DNA of 64,000 bases, from positions 74,283,243 through 74,347,242 of the forward strand of contig NC_060248.1 of assembly GCF_921293095.1 (NCBI RefSeq), read 5' to 3'. Both the position numbers and the translations under genes were made by a program. Origin of the DNA: Ischnura elegans (taxonomy: Eukaryota > Arthropoda > Insecta > Odonata > Coenagrionidae). Positions 1-12,400 of the stretch are shown piece after piece. The number at the start of each line of letters is the position of its first letter. Positions within the stretch are counted from its first letter, which is position 1. The notes beneath the pieces are model-generated. The model saw nothing but the letters and a program-made list of their open reading frames with translations. It was not told the DNA's origin and searched no databases.

Positions 1-890
1 GCCTCCGAAATCTATCCGTATTGTAGGCCTCTGAAACGTCAATATGTGAATGATTGGGTCATAAACAACCAAATCTCAGATAACCTCAGGTAATATTCAA
101 TAATTTTGGATAGGCCTTGTCTAGCCCTCTTCCTAAGTCATCTAAAAAATAAGATCATATAGGCAACTACACCACCGAGGATAGCTTTTTATTTGAGTGC
201 AATTGACTGAGTCATCGTGCTTAACAAGGACACACCAGTGGAATAGAGCAACTGAGTTTTAAAAATTCAGCTGTGTTTCACGGCCTTCGACGGATTTCTC
301 CAAAACAGAAGATCAGAAAATCACCTCGGATCATATTTCTAATAACACCTTTCGGCTACATGAAATTAAACCACTTGCATTTTAAGGACAGATACGTTTA
401 ACTGAACAGAAAAGCCTATCCACATCATAAGAGGAAAATTCCGCATTCGGCTAAGAACTCTTTAATATTAAGAACAACAACATCCTGTTTACAACATCGA
501 CGTCGCTACTCCGTTAAACTAGCAACGTTATACACCCTGACACACATTATTTAAAAAAATCACCTCCCTTCTGAACTCGGAAAGAAAATAAATTCCAGTT
601 CGTGCACATTTGGACAAAACACGACACCAACAACAAGCCACACCAAAATATGACAGCATTAACTTTCAGGTTTCGGATTACACATCAACTCATAACACAG
701 AAGGGGAATAATCCGTGTAAAGCACTCTCTCCTTGAAAAAAACTCTTACATATTTTTCACAACGGAACTACCCACTGCAATAAATAAGATTCCACCAATG
801 CCAACACAACATCAATAAAAACCAGTGATAGCAACGCCCCGACGCCGTTTGGTTTGTATTGCGAATTCCGATTCTCAATTTCGAATACTA
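1..890. other. Upstream DNA without recognised gene
   Basis: AT-rich sequence upstream of the COX6C gene. No convincing coding frame, tRNA or transposon terminus was recognised on either strand. The last 100-150 bases before about 900 should hold the COX6C promoter, but no clear TATA box is visible. This is an absence-of-signal statement only. Confidence 0.4.
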
Positions 891-914
891 TCAAGTGGTG
901 TCGCTGTTTCCTCT

Positions 915-990
915 TCTCCTTGCACTTTCGTTTATTCGTTCAGACGGCCAGCATTGGGAGCTGTAAAGGGACGAGAACTCTTTAAACAAG
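915..990 (+). other. Probable 5' non-coding exon of COX6C
   Basis: A pyrimidine-rich stretch (CCTCTTCTCC near 911) is followed by a higher-GC segment ending in AACAAG|GTACTC, a plausible donor at 991. The coding exon is preceded by TTTGATAG directly before its ATG, a plausible acceptor. Together these suggest a short leader exon and a roughly 105-base intron in the 5' UTR. The left edge (transcription start) is a guess; no transcript evidence is available here. Confidence 0.4.
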
Positions 991-1096
991 GTACTCTTGA
1001 TTGTATATGTCCTTTTAAATTATTCACGTCTCATATTTTGCCGGAGTAATGATTTTGAGCCTTGGTTTGATTGTATTATTTCTGTATATTTGATAG

Positions 1097-1447
1097 ATGG
1101 CCACTGCAGGAGTAACACGGCTCGCCAAACCTCAAATGCGAGGACTTCTTAATTCTCAGATTACAAGAAATATCTCTGTTGCTTTTGTATTAAGTATTGC
1201 TGCTGGTCTGGGCTACAAATTCGCCATAAGTGATCCACGCAAGCGCAGGATTGCGGAGTATTACAAGTATGTCCCTATCGTTTCATGTGGATACTACCTA
1301 TCAATTTATATGTGAATTTCGTTGGTAAGATGAGAGTTATATTAACCTCTGAAACATATTTCTTTTTGCAGGACTTATGATGCCGATGCCGACTTCGATA
1401 GAATGAGGAAGGCAGGCGTTTTCCAATCAGCCAGTTCTAAGGGCTAA
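1097..1447 (+). CDS. COX6C: Cytochrome c oxidase subunit 6C (two exons, 81 aa)
   Basis: Join 1097-1266, 1372-1447. Intron donor is GTATGT at 1267 and acceptor is TTTTTGCAG ending at 1371; the split Lys codon (AA|G) restores frame. The product is 81 aa, close to the usual 75-80 aa. It is a small nuclear-encoded subunit of respiratory complex IV in the inner mitochondrial membrane, with a structural or regulatory rather than catalytic role. Visible family features are the N-terminal KPQMRGLLNSQI segment, one membrane helix (about residues 27-46, ISVAFVLSIAAGLGYKF), then SDPRKRRIAEYYK and YDADADFDRMRKAGVFQS, the typical hydrophilic tail. This is the form called cyclope in Drosophila. The start is the first ATG after a plausible acceptor and matches the family N-terminus. 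The gene looks intact. Confidence 0.93.
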
Positions 1448-1510
1448 AAGTTATCCTTGTAATGTAAATTGTATATGAAAAACCAATTATTTCTTGTAGT
1501 ATAATGTGAT

Positions 1511-1516
1511 AATAAA
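1511..1516 (+). terminator. Poly(A) signal of COX6C
   Basis: AATAAA lies 64 bases after the COX6C stop codon, in a T/A-rich context. This is the expected spacing for a short 3' UTR. Confidence 0.7.
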
Positions 1517-1519
1517 ATT

Positions 1520-1855
1520 ATTTAGTCGCAACTGATTTTATTTTTAAGATGTAATATTACCATAAATTTGGGTCCTTGATACCGATATTAATAATGTTGA
1601 GCTCCAATAGATGAATATGGGCTAACTATTGAGTGGTGAGTGCACGAAAGGATGTAAATCGATTGCTACTGCCAAGTGCCAACGCATCAATTACAATTAA
1701 GGTGTTCGCGCTTCTCAGTGTAGTTATAATTACAGTACAACAGGTTACGAATAGAAAAGTTGCAAGAACAATAAATAAATAGAACAGTAACACTATACAG
1801 AACAAGTTTAGTAACTACGGTAAATTGTGTAGCCTCTGCTCCAATAGGAGTTCAC
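1520..1855. other. Short intergenic interval COX6C to NCOA6
   Basis: About 340 bases of AT-rich DNA between the COX6C poly(A) signal and the likely first NCOA6 exon. No coding frame was seen. By position it should contain the NCOA6 promoter; no TATA box stands out. Confidence 0.35.
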
Positions 1856-1859
1856 GAAA

Positions 1860-2017
1860 ACTCGATTTCAACATGGCTGGTGGCGGGAAGGTTTCCCATA
1901 ATGCAACTGATTGATTTGCGCATGTCAGTTTGGAGCATTGCAAATGGCGGCACTTGTTATTGTTCCATGGCGTTTATGACTTCGTCCAAATTATGCCTGA
2001 ATTTTCCCTACTACCAG
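1860..2017 (+). other. Candidate 5' non-coding exon of NCOA6 with ATGGC motifs
   Basis: The segment ends in CTACCAG|GTAAGC, a strong donor (GT at 2018). The NCOA6 initiator ATG at 3319 is preceded two bases earlier by a plausible acceptor (GCTAAATAG), so an upstream leader exon is expected. This segment has three ATGGC-type motifs (1873, 1944 as AAATGGCGG, and 1967). These resemble YY1/Pho sites often found just downstream of TATA-less start sites. A second weaker donor (GTGAGT) lies at 2059. The exon start and its use are inferred. Confidence 0.35.
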
Positions 2018-3318
2018 GTAAGCTGTGGCTTATTGACAATGATTTTCATTCGTTGGGTATGTGAGTAGTCTTTCAGTTTCGTTGTATACTGTCTGTCGTC
2101 CGTCATGTAGCTATATATTAAAGGCCAAAATTGGTGTTACGGAAGATTTTCCGTCTTTACGGGATCAGTTTTCGAATCTCGAACGACTTTCTGTCGACGG
2201 AATTAAGTGCCTCTGGGTGATTGAAAGTCATGTTACTTATTTAAAAATTATGCGTACGACTTTCGAGCATGCGAGTGTTTATTAGTTATATTTTCGATGG
2301 CTATATGTGTTCTCATTTTGACGGAACTTTAGAAGCATGCTGCAGCGGAGCTCCACTCCCCCATGTCACAAAATGGAGGTCGCAATCCCCTTGAACGGCT
2401 TGGATATCGTATTAAGCAATATATGTAATTGTAAAGCTTGATTATGTGTTAAATTGCTTGAAAATGAGTTTAAACGTAGTAGCATGACGTTATAATGAAA
2501 AATATAGGTTGATAAACGAAAAGTGTTTACTGTTATGGAGGTTCCATGGAAATGTTGACGAACGTGACCGAGTACCGTTCTGTATACAACCCATAAATTA
2601 ATTAAAACCGGTGTATAAGTGTAGATTTTGGGAAAAATTTTATTTAAGTTCTTGTATTTAATAGGATCACATTACTTTTTTCTACCGATAATGTGGTATA
2701 AATGATTAGTGAACGAAACGGAAGTTAATGGCTATGGAAAGTAAATCTTATGATCACGGAAAAACAAATTCTGGGTTGATTGGCGTCAGTGCTTTTCGAG
2801 CTGTGGATTTTTATGTTGTTTTATCGCATTATTCATGTCATGCCTGTTGGGTTTACTTAAATTTTACAATTTTGACAGACCGAGCATCAGCATTATTCAG
2901 TTGTGTTTGAGGAATGGTCTGTGTAATATACGGGTGCTTGTTGGTATTTTTGTAGTATTCCGTCATTTTAAAGCTAATCCAATGCATAAGACAAGTTTTG
3001 TGGACGTCATTGGTTTCGAGATGTCAAGATATGTTCGGATGATGAGAGTACTTGATATGCATATTGTGCGTTATTACTACGATAATGAATGACATATCCA
3101 TTAGTTGGATGTTGATTTACAATTGGAGCGATTTATTCTCAATTTTTCTCATTTGCAGATTGCCTATTAATTTCCCAAAGAATTTGTTGGTTTTGCCCCT
3201 GAATGTGATCTGGAAAGCATGTAAGTTGGTTTGTTTGCTATAGTAGGTACTGAGTTTTTTATTTGATTTGTGTTAAGTGGTAATTAATTTTTATTATTTT
3301 ACCTTTTGCTAAATAGAG

Positions 3319-3445
3319 ATGGCCGCAGACAGTGATGGAGATCTTATTGAAACTGTGGTCACATGTGAAGGAGATTTAACTGATCCTGCCTTCCCTGATA
3401 GGTTCAATTATATTGTAAAAAATCTATGCAATATTTTATGTACAG
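3319..3445 (+). CDS. NCOA6: NCOA6 coding exon 1 (residues 1-42)
   Basis: Starts at the ATG of [14 protein letters not shown], two bases after a probable acceptor, and ends in GTACAG|GTAAG with one base of a split Gly codon. It includes [20 protein letters not shown], which aligns in pattern with the vertebrate segment before the conserved WNSVRVTF block. The first ATG fits this alignment. A further coding exon upstream cannot be excluded, but the in-frame context before the acceptor gives no support for one. Confidence 0.8.
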
Positions 3446-6400
3446 GTAAGTGTTATGTTTCAACGTTTTTGTGTGTAAGTGTACGTTATTGTCTCTCACT
3501 GTTACTTTCTCTGGAAATTTTTTGTCATAGAATTAACCATTTCCCCTTTTATTTTCAAAATAACCCTATACAGTTATGTTGCCATTTGTTAAACTTCTCT
3601 TATATTGTTATCCTCCAGGAAAAGAAGAATCGTTAAGGGTTTCCAAAGTGGAGCCATGGAATTCAGTGCGAGTGACCTTCACTATACCTCGAGAGGCTGC
3701 CCAACGTTTGAGGCTTTTGGCTCAGCAGGGGGACCTGTCCCTCAGGCAGTTGGGTATCTTATCTGTCCAGGTAGAAGGAGATCAGGTAATCCATTTCTTT
3801 GTCTATAAAGTTCAATTTATTTCAATACCTAGGTTGTAGTTTGATAAAATTACTTTATCTATATCCAGGACTCATAATTTATTGGTCATTTGTCAAAATT
3901 AATGGCCGTATTCCATCAATGTTGTTTTTTGTTGCTGCTAAATCCAAAATATAATACTGATCTCATCTTTTAATGGTCATTATTTTGTTTCATACATATG
4001 TCTTTCCAAAGTTTCTTTGATATTCACCCTATTTCTATTATAAATTCATGCAGTTTTTTTTTCAGTACCTTACATTTTTGCTATCAAATGTGGCTAGTTT
4101 TGCATTATCTTTGAAATTGCCTCATTTTTTTTCTTATAATTCTATTGATGTAAACATTAATGAATATGATGACTCCAGCAAAGTCTTCAGGAGCCTTTAA
4201 ATGACACATTGATCAGAATTAGGTTTAATTTGGGTTACTTTTTTCCATTTTTATGGGGTATGGTTGTGATATTTGTGTTTGCCATCCGCTATGTTCTTAT
4301 AAATAGGCATTAGATGATTTTTACGGTTAACATCTATGGTGGCTTCATTTATTAGCAAAACAGTCAGGAATATAGACAGCAAAGGTTTTGTGATAGGAAG
4401 GGCAATACAATTGCATTTATCTATTTGGTAACTTAATATGAACCATATCTATTTGCTAGTTTTCTTCAATAGTGGTACAGTGCCTTAATTTGCTAACTAC
4501 CTTAGTGAGGAATGGTAACCAGTTTTCCACAATGATCTCTCTTCATTTAGCGATGATTGTTAAGAAAAGAATCTTTTCCCTTTACATTATCTGATATTTA
4601 ATGAACCTTGTTATCAGTGAACTGATTTGAATTAAACAGTTAATGATGGCAGTGAAGTATACCTTGAACCATATCTGCTTTCATTAGATGTAGGATTGCA
4701 TTGCTCAATACTTATTAATGGTATTTAGTGCTACCATTATGTCACTGAAATATATGGTGTATAAAATTTTTGACATTGTCATTGGGTTCTATTCATTGCT
4801 AATGTTGCTCTACTGTTTCCAAGATTTTTTTCCTTTTTGATATCAGATTAGCGTTCCTCCTATTGAAATTTGTATTTCTGAAGTGCTTAATGTAAAGTTT
4901 TTGTTTTGGCATTAGTTTTTAATGGATATTTTTTTACCTATTATTTCAGGTAATATCGTTAACTATTGCTGGGCGGTTCAATGAGACTCAAGAAATCGTG
5001 CTACAGACAGAAACTAGACCAGTCAGCAATGGCCCAGGTCCTCCACCTGCCATTGATCCTGGACCAAGTGGTACAGTTTCAGGAGGAGCAGTTCGCAGTG
5101 TTGCTAGGTTACTTGGGGCAGCAGTGGTTGCTTCCAGTTCAGGAGTGACGCAGCCCCCCTCTCTTGCAGCTCCTCCATCAGCACCTACTCCTGGAGCTTC
5201 AGTGGGGACAACTCCACCACCTCCACCTCGTCCTCCTGATCAGTTTCGCAGTCCCAATGTTGTTGCTCCTGGGAGTGATCCAATCCCTATCCCCCCAAAG
5301 AATGTTTCCGTTGCTGCTCGGCCTGGTGGCTATGGACCTTTCCCTTTTGCGAGTATGACGCATGCAGCCCATGCTATGCAAAACCGGGAGTCACATCATC
5401 AAGGCTCAACTGTGGCTCCAGCGAATTCATCGGGAACTCCAGCTTCAGCAGTGTCTTCAACACAAACTGTTGGACCTGTTGTAGCTTCTCCTACCGGTGC
5501 TCCTCGTACTCCATCTACCCCAACTAGATTCCCCAACGTTCCCCCACCGCCATATCCAGGTACTGCAGGTGGTAACCTGCCCCCATCCAATACTCCACAG
5601 CCTGCTTCTGCCTTTGCCGCCACTCCTTCATCAAGCACCACGCCAGCCAGTGTAACGGTGGCTGGAACAAGCATCCCAATTCGTCACCCTGCACCCAGTC
5701 CTGTGGCAAACTGCACCCCTGCACGCCCCTCCAGTGGTGACCGTCCTTCTGCCCCAAATGTGGCCCTTTCCAGCCCCCTCTTGGTGAATCTTCTTCAAAA
5801 TGATGGCGGAACCACACCTGGTCGCATGCCACCACCTTCTGTGGATAAGCAACGGAAGACTAAAAAGGTCACTGCGAGGCGGAGGGCAGTGGCTGGCGAG
5901 GTATCCTCACCTGGTGGTTCTTCTCCCCTCCTATCACCTGGCTCTCCATCATCTAACTCCTCCAATCCTGACTCATCACAGCCTCTCCCTGTGTCCCCTT
6001 TTAACATATCCCTTGCCACTGTCCCAAATCTCAATCTGTCACCCCCTCCAGCTGTTGAAGGTACTGCTGCAGCACCAAGGACAACGCCGGATAACTCCAC
6101 TAGCTCGCATGTTCTGCCATCGCAGCCCCAGCACCTCCAAACTTTGCACACAAATTCCCACCAGAATGCAGGACAAGCTCAAACTGCATCCATTCCCACG
6201 GGCATTGTAAGGGCTCGACCCCAGACCAACGGGGACCAGACAGCCCTTGGCTCCAATCACCAGAGAGCTACTGTGGGTCCCAGTGGAAATGCATCTGTTT
6301 CTCAACCCTCTACACAGTTAAATGTTCAGTCCAAGCACAGTATTATGCGTGGTAATAGTAGTGGAGTTGTGGCAGGAGTCACTTCTGGTTTGGGAAGGGG

Positions 6401-9400
6401 AGCTGTGAGAGGGCCGACTCCTCAACCTAGACCTGTGGGTGTCTCTCCTATTCGCCCTCCACACTCTCAAGCTCCCCCTCCTTACCCAGGAGTTCAGCAG
6501 GCCTCTGCAAGGCTTCAGAGACCACCGTCAGCTCTCCAGAATCAGCAGTCAAATGTGGTGCACAATTCCATCTCTCATTCTATACACCACAAAACTGTGC
6601 TCAGTGGGCAATATAATGCCGATTTCAAGTTTACTCCAACCAGCGTCAGTGCTGACACTCGCATTGGCATCCCTGGCGTCCAAGCTCCTGTTGTGACTCC
6701 CACAAAAACTACCACATCTGCAACATGGGGTCAGAGGGCACAGCAGATGAATTCGCAGAATGAAGGCACCGCAGCGAATGTGGCTCAAACAGTCAAGTCT
6801 GGTGGAAGAGACTCGCCTACTGTCTCGGAAGTAAATTCTACGAGTGCTGCTAGCAAGAAAGAAACTAGTCAAAAGAAAGAAAGGCGGGAAGCAAATTCTC
6901 CACCTCCCTCCCCTCCTCCCCTAACGTCATCTGGTAAAAAGCGCCAATTCCTCATAAATCCTCTTACTGGGCATTTGGAACCCATGCCTAGTGATAGCAG
7001 TTCAGAAAGTGAGCCGGAATTGCCCCCAGAGCCCTTTTTCCCCAGTTTCCACGAGAGGCCTGATTCAGTGTTTTCTGACGAAGAGGAGTCTAACGTTAGT
7101 ACTGTTTCTCGGAAGGAAACGACGGATCAGTCCGATTCGGAGGCCACGGTGAAATCCACTGCCAGCTCGATAGAGAGTAGGCCGAAAGCTGGGTCTGGAG
7201 AAACTTCACAGAGCTCCTTGGTGTCAGTTGGCCAATCCTCGAGGGAAATTGTTGGTGGTCCTCTCCTGGTTGGAGGTTCCGGTAACGGGCCTGGGGAGAA
7301 AATTAAACTGCGGTTGAAGCTGGAAAAGAGCGAGCCAGTTATGCCTGCCTATAAGGTGGATGTCTCCTTTGTGAATGTGCCTCCAATTAAAAAAGCTGAC
7401 AAGACGGTGGGAGGGGGTATGAGCGGGTCCATTGGGAGGACATTAAGCGTCGGATCCCTCAGTTCCGGGGTGTCGAGCAGTGTTGGTAGTCCTCTTACCA
7501 GTTCTGTGCCCTCGGGGATGTCTGGTCAGATGGGAGTTTCTGGTAGTGGTGAACCTCGTGTGCCTCCCCTTCACATATCTCTCCGAGGGCGTAATGCTGC
7601 TGTTGTGGTGGGGCGGAAAGAGGAGAAGGATGCCAAGAGGTTTAGGGAGAAGGAGATGGGTTCAGATAGCAGTGGTATGGTCGGCTCTCCAGGGTCTGCT
7701 ATTACGGGGAGCATCAAAGGAAGTTGTCCAACTGGGCTAGGTGTGATGCATCCGGGAGGAATAATTGGCAGACAGCCCCCAGAAAAGGTAAACAAGAGGA
7801 GCAAGGTTAATAGGTCAAGAACGAAGGAAGGTGTGTTGGGGGGTGTGGAGGAGAATAGGTTGAAAAGACCGTCGGCTTCAAAGACTGCGAAGGCAAAAGT
7901 CGTTAAAGAAGCGACTCCAAGCTCTACGCTTGGATCGATTTCTGGTGTTGGTCATGTCATGAGTGGCAGATCCGCCGAGGAACCCTTGGAAACCAGTGCA
8001 ATGAGGTGGAAAGCTAAGTTGAGGGACCTAGATGATGTGCCACTAAAGTCTCGAGCAAGGGACCGAAACTTTGAGGAGCAGGCATCTAAAGGGTCAGGAG
8101 AAATAGTGACAGGCTCGGTAACGGTTGAAATGGGCAAAATACCTTCCAAAGTGCATGATGAACATAGTGCCATCAATAGATTGCATTCTGGGAGTCCAAG
8201 GCCCATTGATACTGAAGGGAAAGCAGGGTCTTTAGGGTCCCTGGTAGTTGCTGGAGCTCCGGGAGCCCACCGTGGCAAGCGGAGAGGTGAGGTGAAGAAG
8301 AAGGCGGGCATGGTGGGAGCTCCGTCGCTTTCTTCGTTATTGCCCCGCAAAGACCATCACATGTCAGCAGGGGACATCATTGAGGGCGAGAGTGGAAGGG
8401 TCGAGCAAGTTGGACGAGGTCGTGGAGGAAGTGGTGGTGATCTCAGAGGTGTGGGCAAGCAAGTGGGGGGAGATGGACTCCGGAGGATTAGGTTGACGGG
8501 AATGTTCTCATCCTTACAGCCCATGGCAGCCAGCCATAGTGACGCGGAAAGTGTTACTAACACGCCAAGGAGTGTGGCTTCGGGGGTAATGTGCTCAGGA
8601 ACGAGTGGTGGTGGCAGTTCGAGAGTGCATTCGAGGCGAGAAGGTCGTAGTGAGAGCCTTGAAAGGACGGCAGTGCCGAATGTGGACAGTGGGATCTCAT
8701 CAACTGGAGTGCTAAGAAACGCTCGAAGTGTTGAGGCGAGGTATGGTCATTCATCAATGGAGAATGGTGAGTTGGCAGTGGGGAGTCTGTTGTCGACACC
8801 TGGGGCCAAGAGAAATGTGGGAGGTGGTGCAATGTTTGGTGGGAGAGAGGTGAAAGGAGGTGTGGGGGGTGTAGAAAGGAAGGTTCCAAGTGAGAGCAAA
8901 ACGGAAGAATCCAAGATTTTGCATCCCCAGGGTCGAAGGAACCATCCAAGTGATAAGGATAAGGATCTCAGTTTCACAGGTAACTTAGTTTTATTATTGT
9001 AATTATTAGGAGGCATTAGTGGTACGGTTATTTATATTGGGCCTAATAGCAAATGATCTTGTTGGTTGATTGGTAAAGTTCCTAATATAAGTGATCATAT
9101 CGGTAATTTTAAATCGTACCGCTTATTTGTTCATCACAAAGGCAATAGGTGTTTAACTGTATCACATTTCTCTTTTAGAATTATCCAAAACCAAAAATAG
9201 GTGTGATGTTTGATGATTCGTTGCCTATTTTGTCTTTGAATTTCCTACGGACCATTTGTTAGTAAAATAATTACTGGTGCCCTGAGTGTTGCTCAGTTGA
9301 TTGTCTAATAGTATTCATACTTCTCTGCCGGACTCTCCTTGAAGGGTGTGAACTATCTCAGATGATGTATCTTGCAGTAGTGCGAAACATGGTCCGAATC

Positions 9401-12400
9401 ACGGAGTGTGCTAGAAATTTCAGACGAGATTACATTGCCTCAACATCGTTAATGCATTGGTTCCACTTTCTGAAATTCCAGTCATCTGTTTAGGAATTCT
9501 GTTTTTATTTGGTTAAGGACACTAACAATCAAGTAATACATGGCTACCTGGTGATTCCTTAAATATTTAATGTGATGGTCCCGTTTTTCTGTATTTGTTG
9601 TGGAAGTTATGAATTTTGCCCCAGAAATATCTTGGGAATACTTTTAGGAGAGAAACGAAATGTTATCTCGTTATTCCTGCTTTGATTTATATTTAAATCA
9701 TTAAGTTTTTCATTCTCTGCTTATTCTTCGCTAAAGTATTGATATAAGTGTTCTGCTCAAACGGTTCACTTCAATAAGAGTCAATAACTCCTGAATTTAA
9801 GAACTGCATTATTGCCAGTAATGATTATAGGTTTTGCATTTACAGGTATGCATAAGTAGTGGTAAATTTCCCAGTGCACCTTAGGTAGGGTGTTTCAAAT
9901 AACTATCAAATTTCTGCTCATAATTTTTCTCACAATATAAATATGTAGTTTTTTTTTTTGCTTTATAGAAGTTGCCTGGTGCTAAGATATAAGGTTGATT
10001 TAATTGATGGTTTCATTTTTCATTAACACTGAGAGTAGACCTGGTTTTTAGCTACCTGGTTGTTACATAGATTAAATTCCTAGCAGTAAAATTGTGTCAC
10101 TTATTGACTTGTGTGTCTGAATGCTTATATTTAACTACCCCTAAGTAATGAGAACTAAGTATTTGGTTGATGCTTAATTGATGCGTTTTTCTAGTAATTA
10201 GCTACAGCAGCATAACGAAATGCCTGGTTGTAACAAAACGATCATGTGCATGTATTTTTTTCCCTTACGATCATCTATAGGAATTTGGTCCCATGGTAAT
10301 TTAATTTCAATGTTAACTCTCCAAAGAAAAGTTTTCTACTGTCTTATTTTGTCTTAGCCTGTCATTTTATGCTAACATTTCATTTTCAAAATTTAGATAG
10401 TGGAATATACCAAGACAATAAAGTTACAAGTTAACAAGTAAATAGGTTAAAGGGCGATAATTTCAGCGGGATAAAGGTTGAAGTTTTGAATGTGCAGGAG
10501 TAATGACAGAAAATCCTGTAAAGTAGGAGAGAATGTCAGTGGAACAAAGGAAATTCTATTGCTAAATTTCTATAAATGCTTCCAAGAATGCTTATTATGG
10601 AAATATGGGACTGACTCATTTATTCATGAATTATCCCAAGCACATTGTATTCCATGGATTTTCCATGTTTGTCGGTATCCTGGGGTGAAATTGATGAAAT
10701 TCTAGAAGTATATTTATCTGAAAGTAATGTATATGTTTACTTTCACTAAGAACTTTACCTAGTACTGGATGACAGAAGTCATTGTTCCCTAAATCTGTTT
10801 CCTCACAGTTACGACAAGTTTGTTGGCCTAGTTTATGGGCAGATATTGACAATTAAATGATTTAAACATCCTTAACCATCCATTTCAATACTATTTTATG
10901 CTTGGGAAATCATATCTTAAAACAAATTGTCGAGTAAATTTTTATGGTTGTATAAGTAAATAAAGATTTAACTTTACCCCAATTATTTATTTCACAATGA
11001 TGTCCACCAACTGGCAGTTATTTAAAATCCAGGAAAAACCAAAGTGTCTGTAAAATCAGTTATAATTTGCTCTTGAACGTTACTTTTACAATGAAAGATC
11101 TTAATCCACTCTAAGAAACTGGTTGTGTTTATCAAACCATTAATATCCATGGCATAAAGTCTCATTAAAAACGATGTGTAAACAGGCCTTTGGAATGCAT
11201 TTAAGAAAAAGAACAAAAATTATCAGAAACATAGGTTTTAAAAAATTTCGGTTGCTTCACTTTTTACCTTTACTGTGAACTCTACTTTCTCTGGTAATAC
11301 ATTAGATAATGAAATTTAGTTTGGTTCTTTTATGTTCAACGCCACTGTACTCTTCATTGTAGATAGATATCATCCATCCCTTCTAGTGAGTAGCCTCTGT
11401 GTCATCACTTAATGCATAGGGTCAATGTATACCTTACAGTGGTTCAGATAACTTCTTTGTTGTCAGTACCGAGGCTGCTGAGGGATAGTTTTTGCCTGTA
11501 ACTATAAACACTTGATACATTATTCTTTTAATCATTTGAAAATTGCATTTACTCCACTATGAATTAGGAAATTTATTTGGTGACTTTCATGCTGGTGGAG
11601 GTCAAAAATAAAATGCCGTGAATTGTATTTTTTGAAATGGTTTGAAGTTACAATTCTGGTGGGAAATAAAACACTCTTTACTACTGCTTATTAAAGAAAA
11701 GTGATGTAATGAAAGAAGTGATTGTATGATGATTATTTTGACTATGATGTACTGTTTGCTCATAATTTCAGTGTCTTTAATGTCATGTATACTTCTCAAT
11801 GACTCTTTTTTGAAGTCATTTTTGTAAACATTCTTTTTAATAGCTAAAGACACAGAAGTTCTATTTGTCCACATAAATGAATTGAAAACTTAGTTAGACA
11901 ACCAAATTGTCAAATAGTATCTTTGTTTGTTTTTAAACATTTTAGTTTTATTTGTCACTTCTTTTTGTTTTCTTTGTACATTAACCAGGACATCGTTTGA
12001 CCAGACACAAGATAAATATTATGTAATTTGTTGGAGAAAAGATTTAATGTTGTATACAGTGTTACACTTTCTCTTTTTCATTATTTATCAATTGAAGTAT
12101 TGTTAACTTATATATTTGTTTATGTCCCATATTCTTTTATTTCTTCATGGTATCTTAGGCGCAATTTCAAAATCCATCAAGCATGTACATTGTATATGGT
12201 TCAGTTTTCAGAGTATTTTTTGTTATCCAAGATGTCCTGTGGATCCATTTTTTTATATACCTACTTGTATTACCTACCTAGCTTTTGTTTTTGGTCATTA
12301 TTGCAGAATTTCCTGCACCATGTGTGTGAGTGCCCCTAGGAAAAATCATCTCCCTTCACATGAGGATCACCCAAATTCTTCAACCTATATTTAAGAGAAT

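Noticed and set aside
5399-8949. Several minus-strand open frames of 70-130 codons under exon 3 (also under exons 4 and 5)
   Set aside because: They are shadows created by the GC-richer, stop-poor NCOA6 coding sequence; none resembles a known protein.
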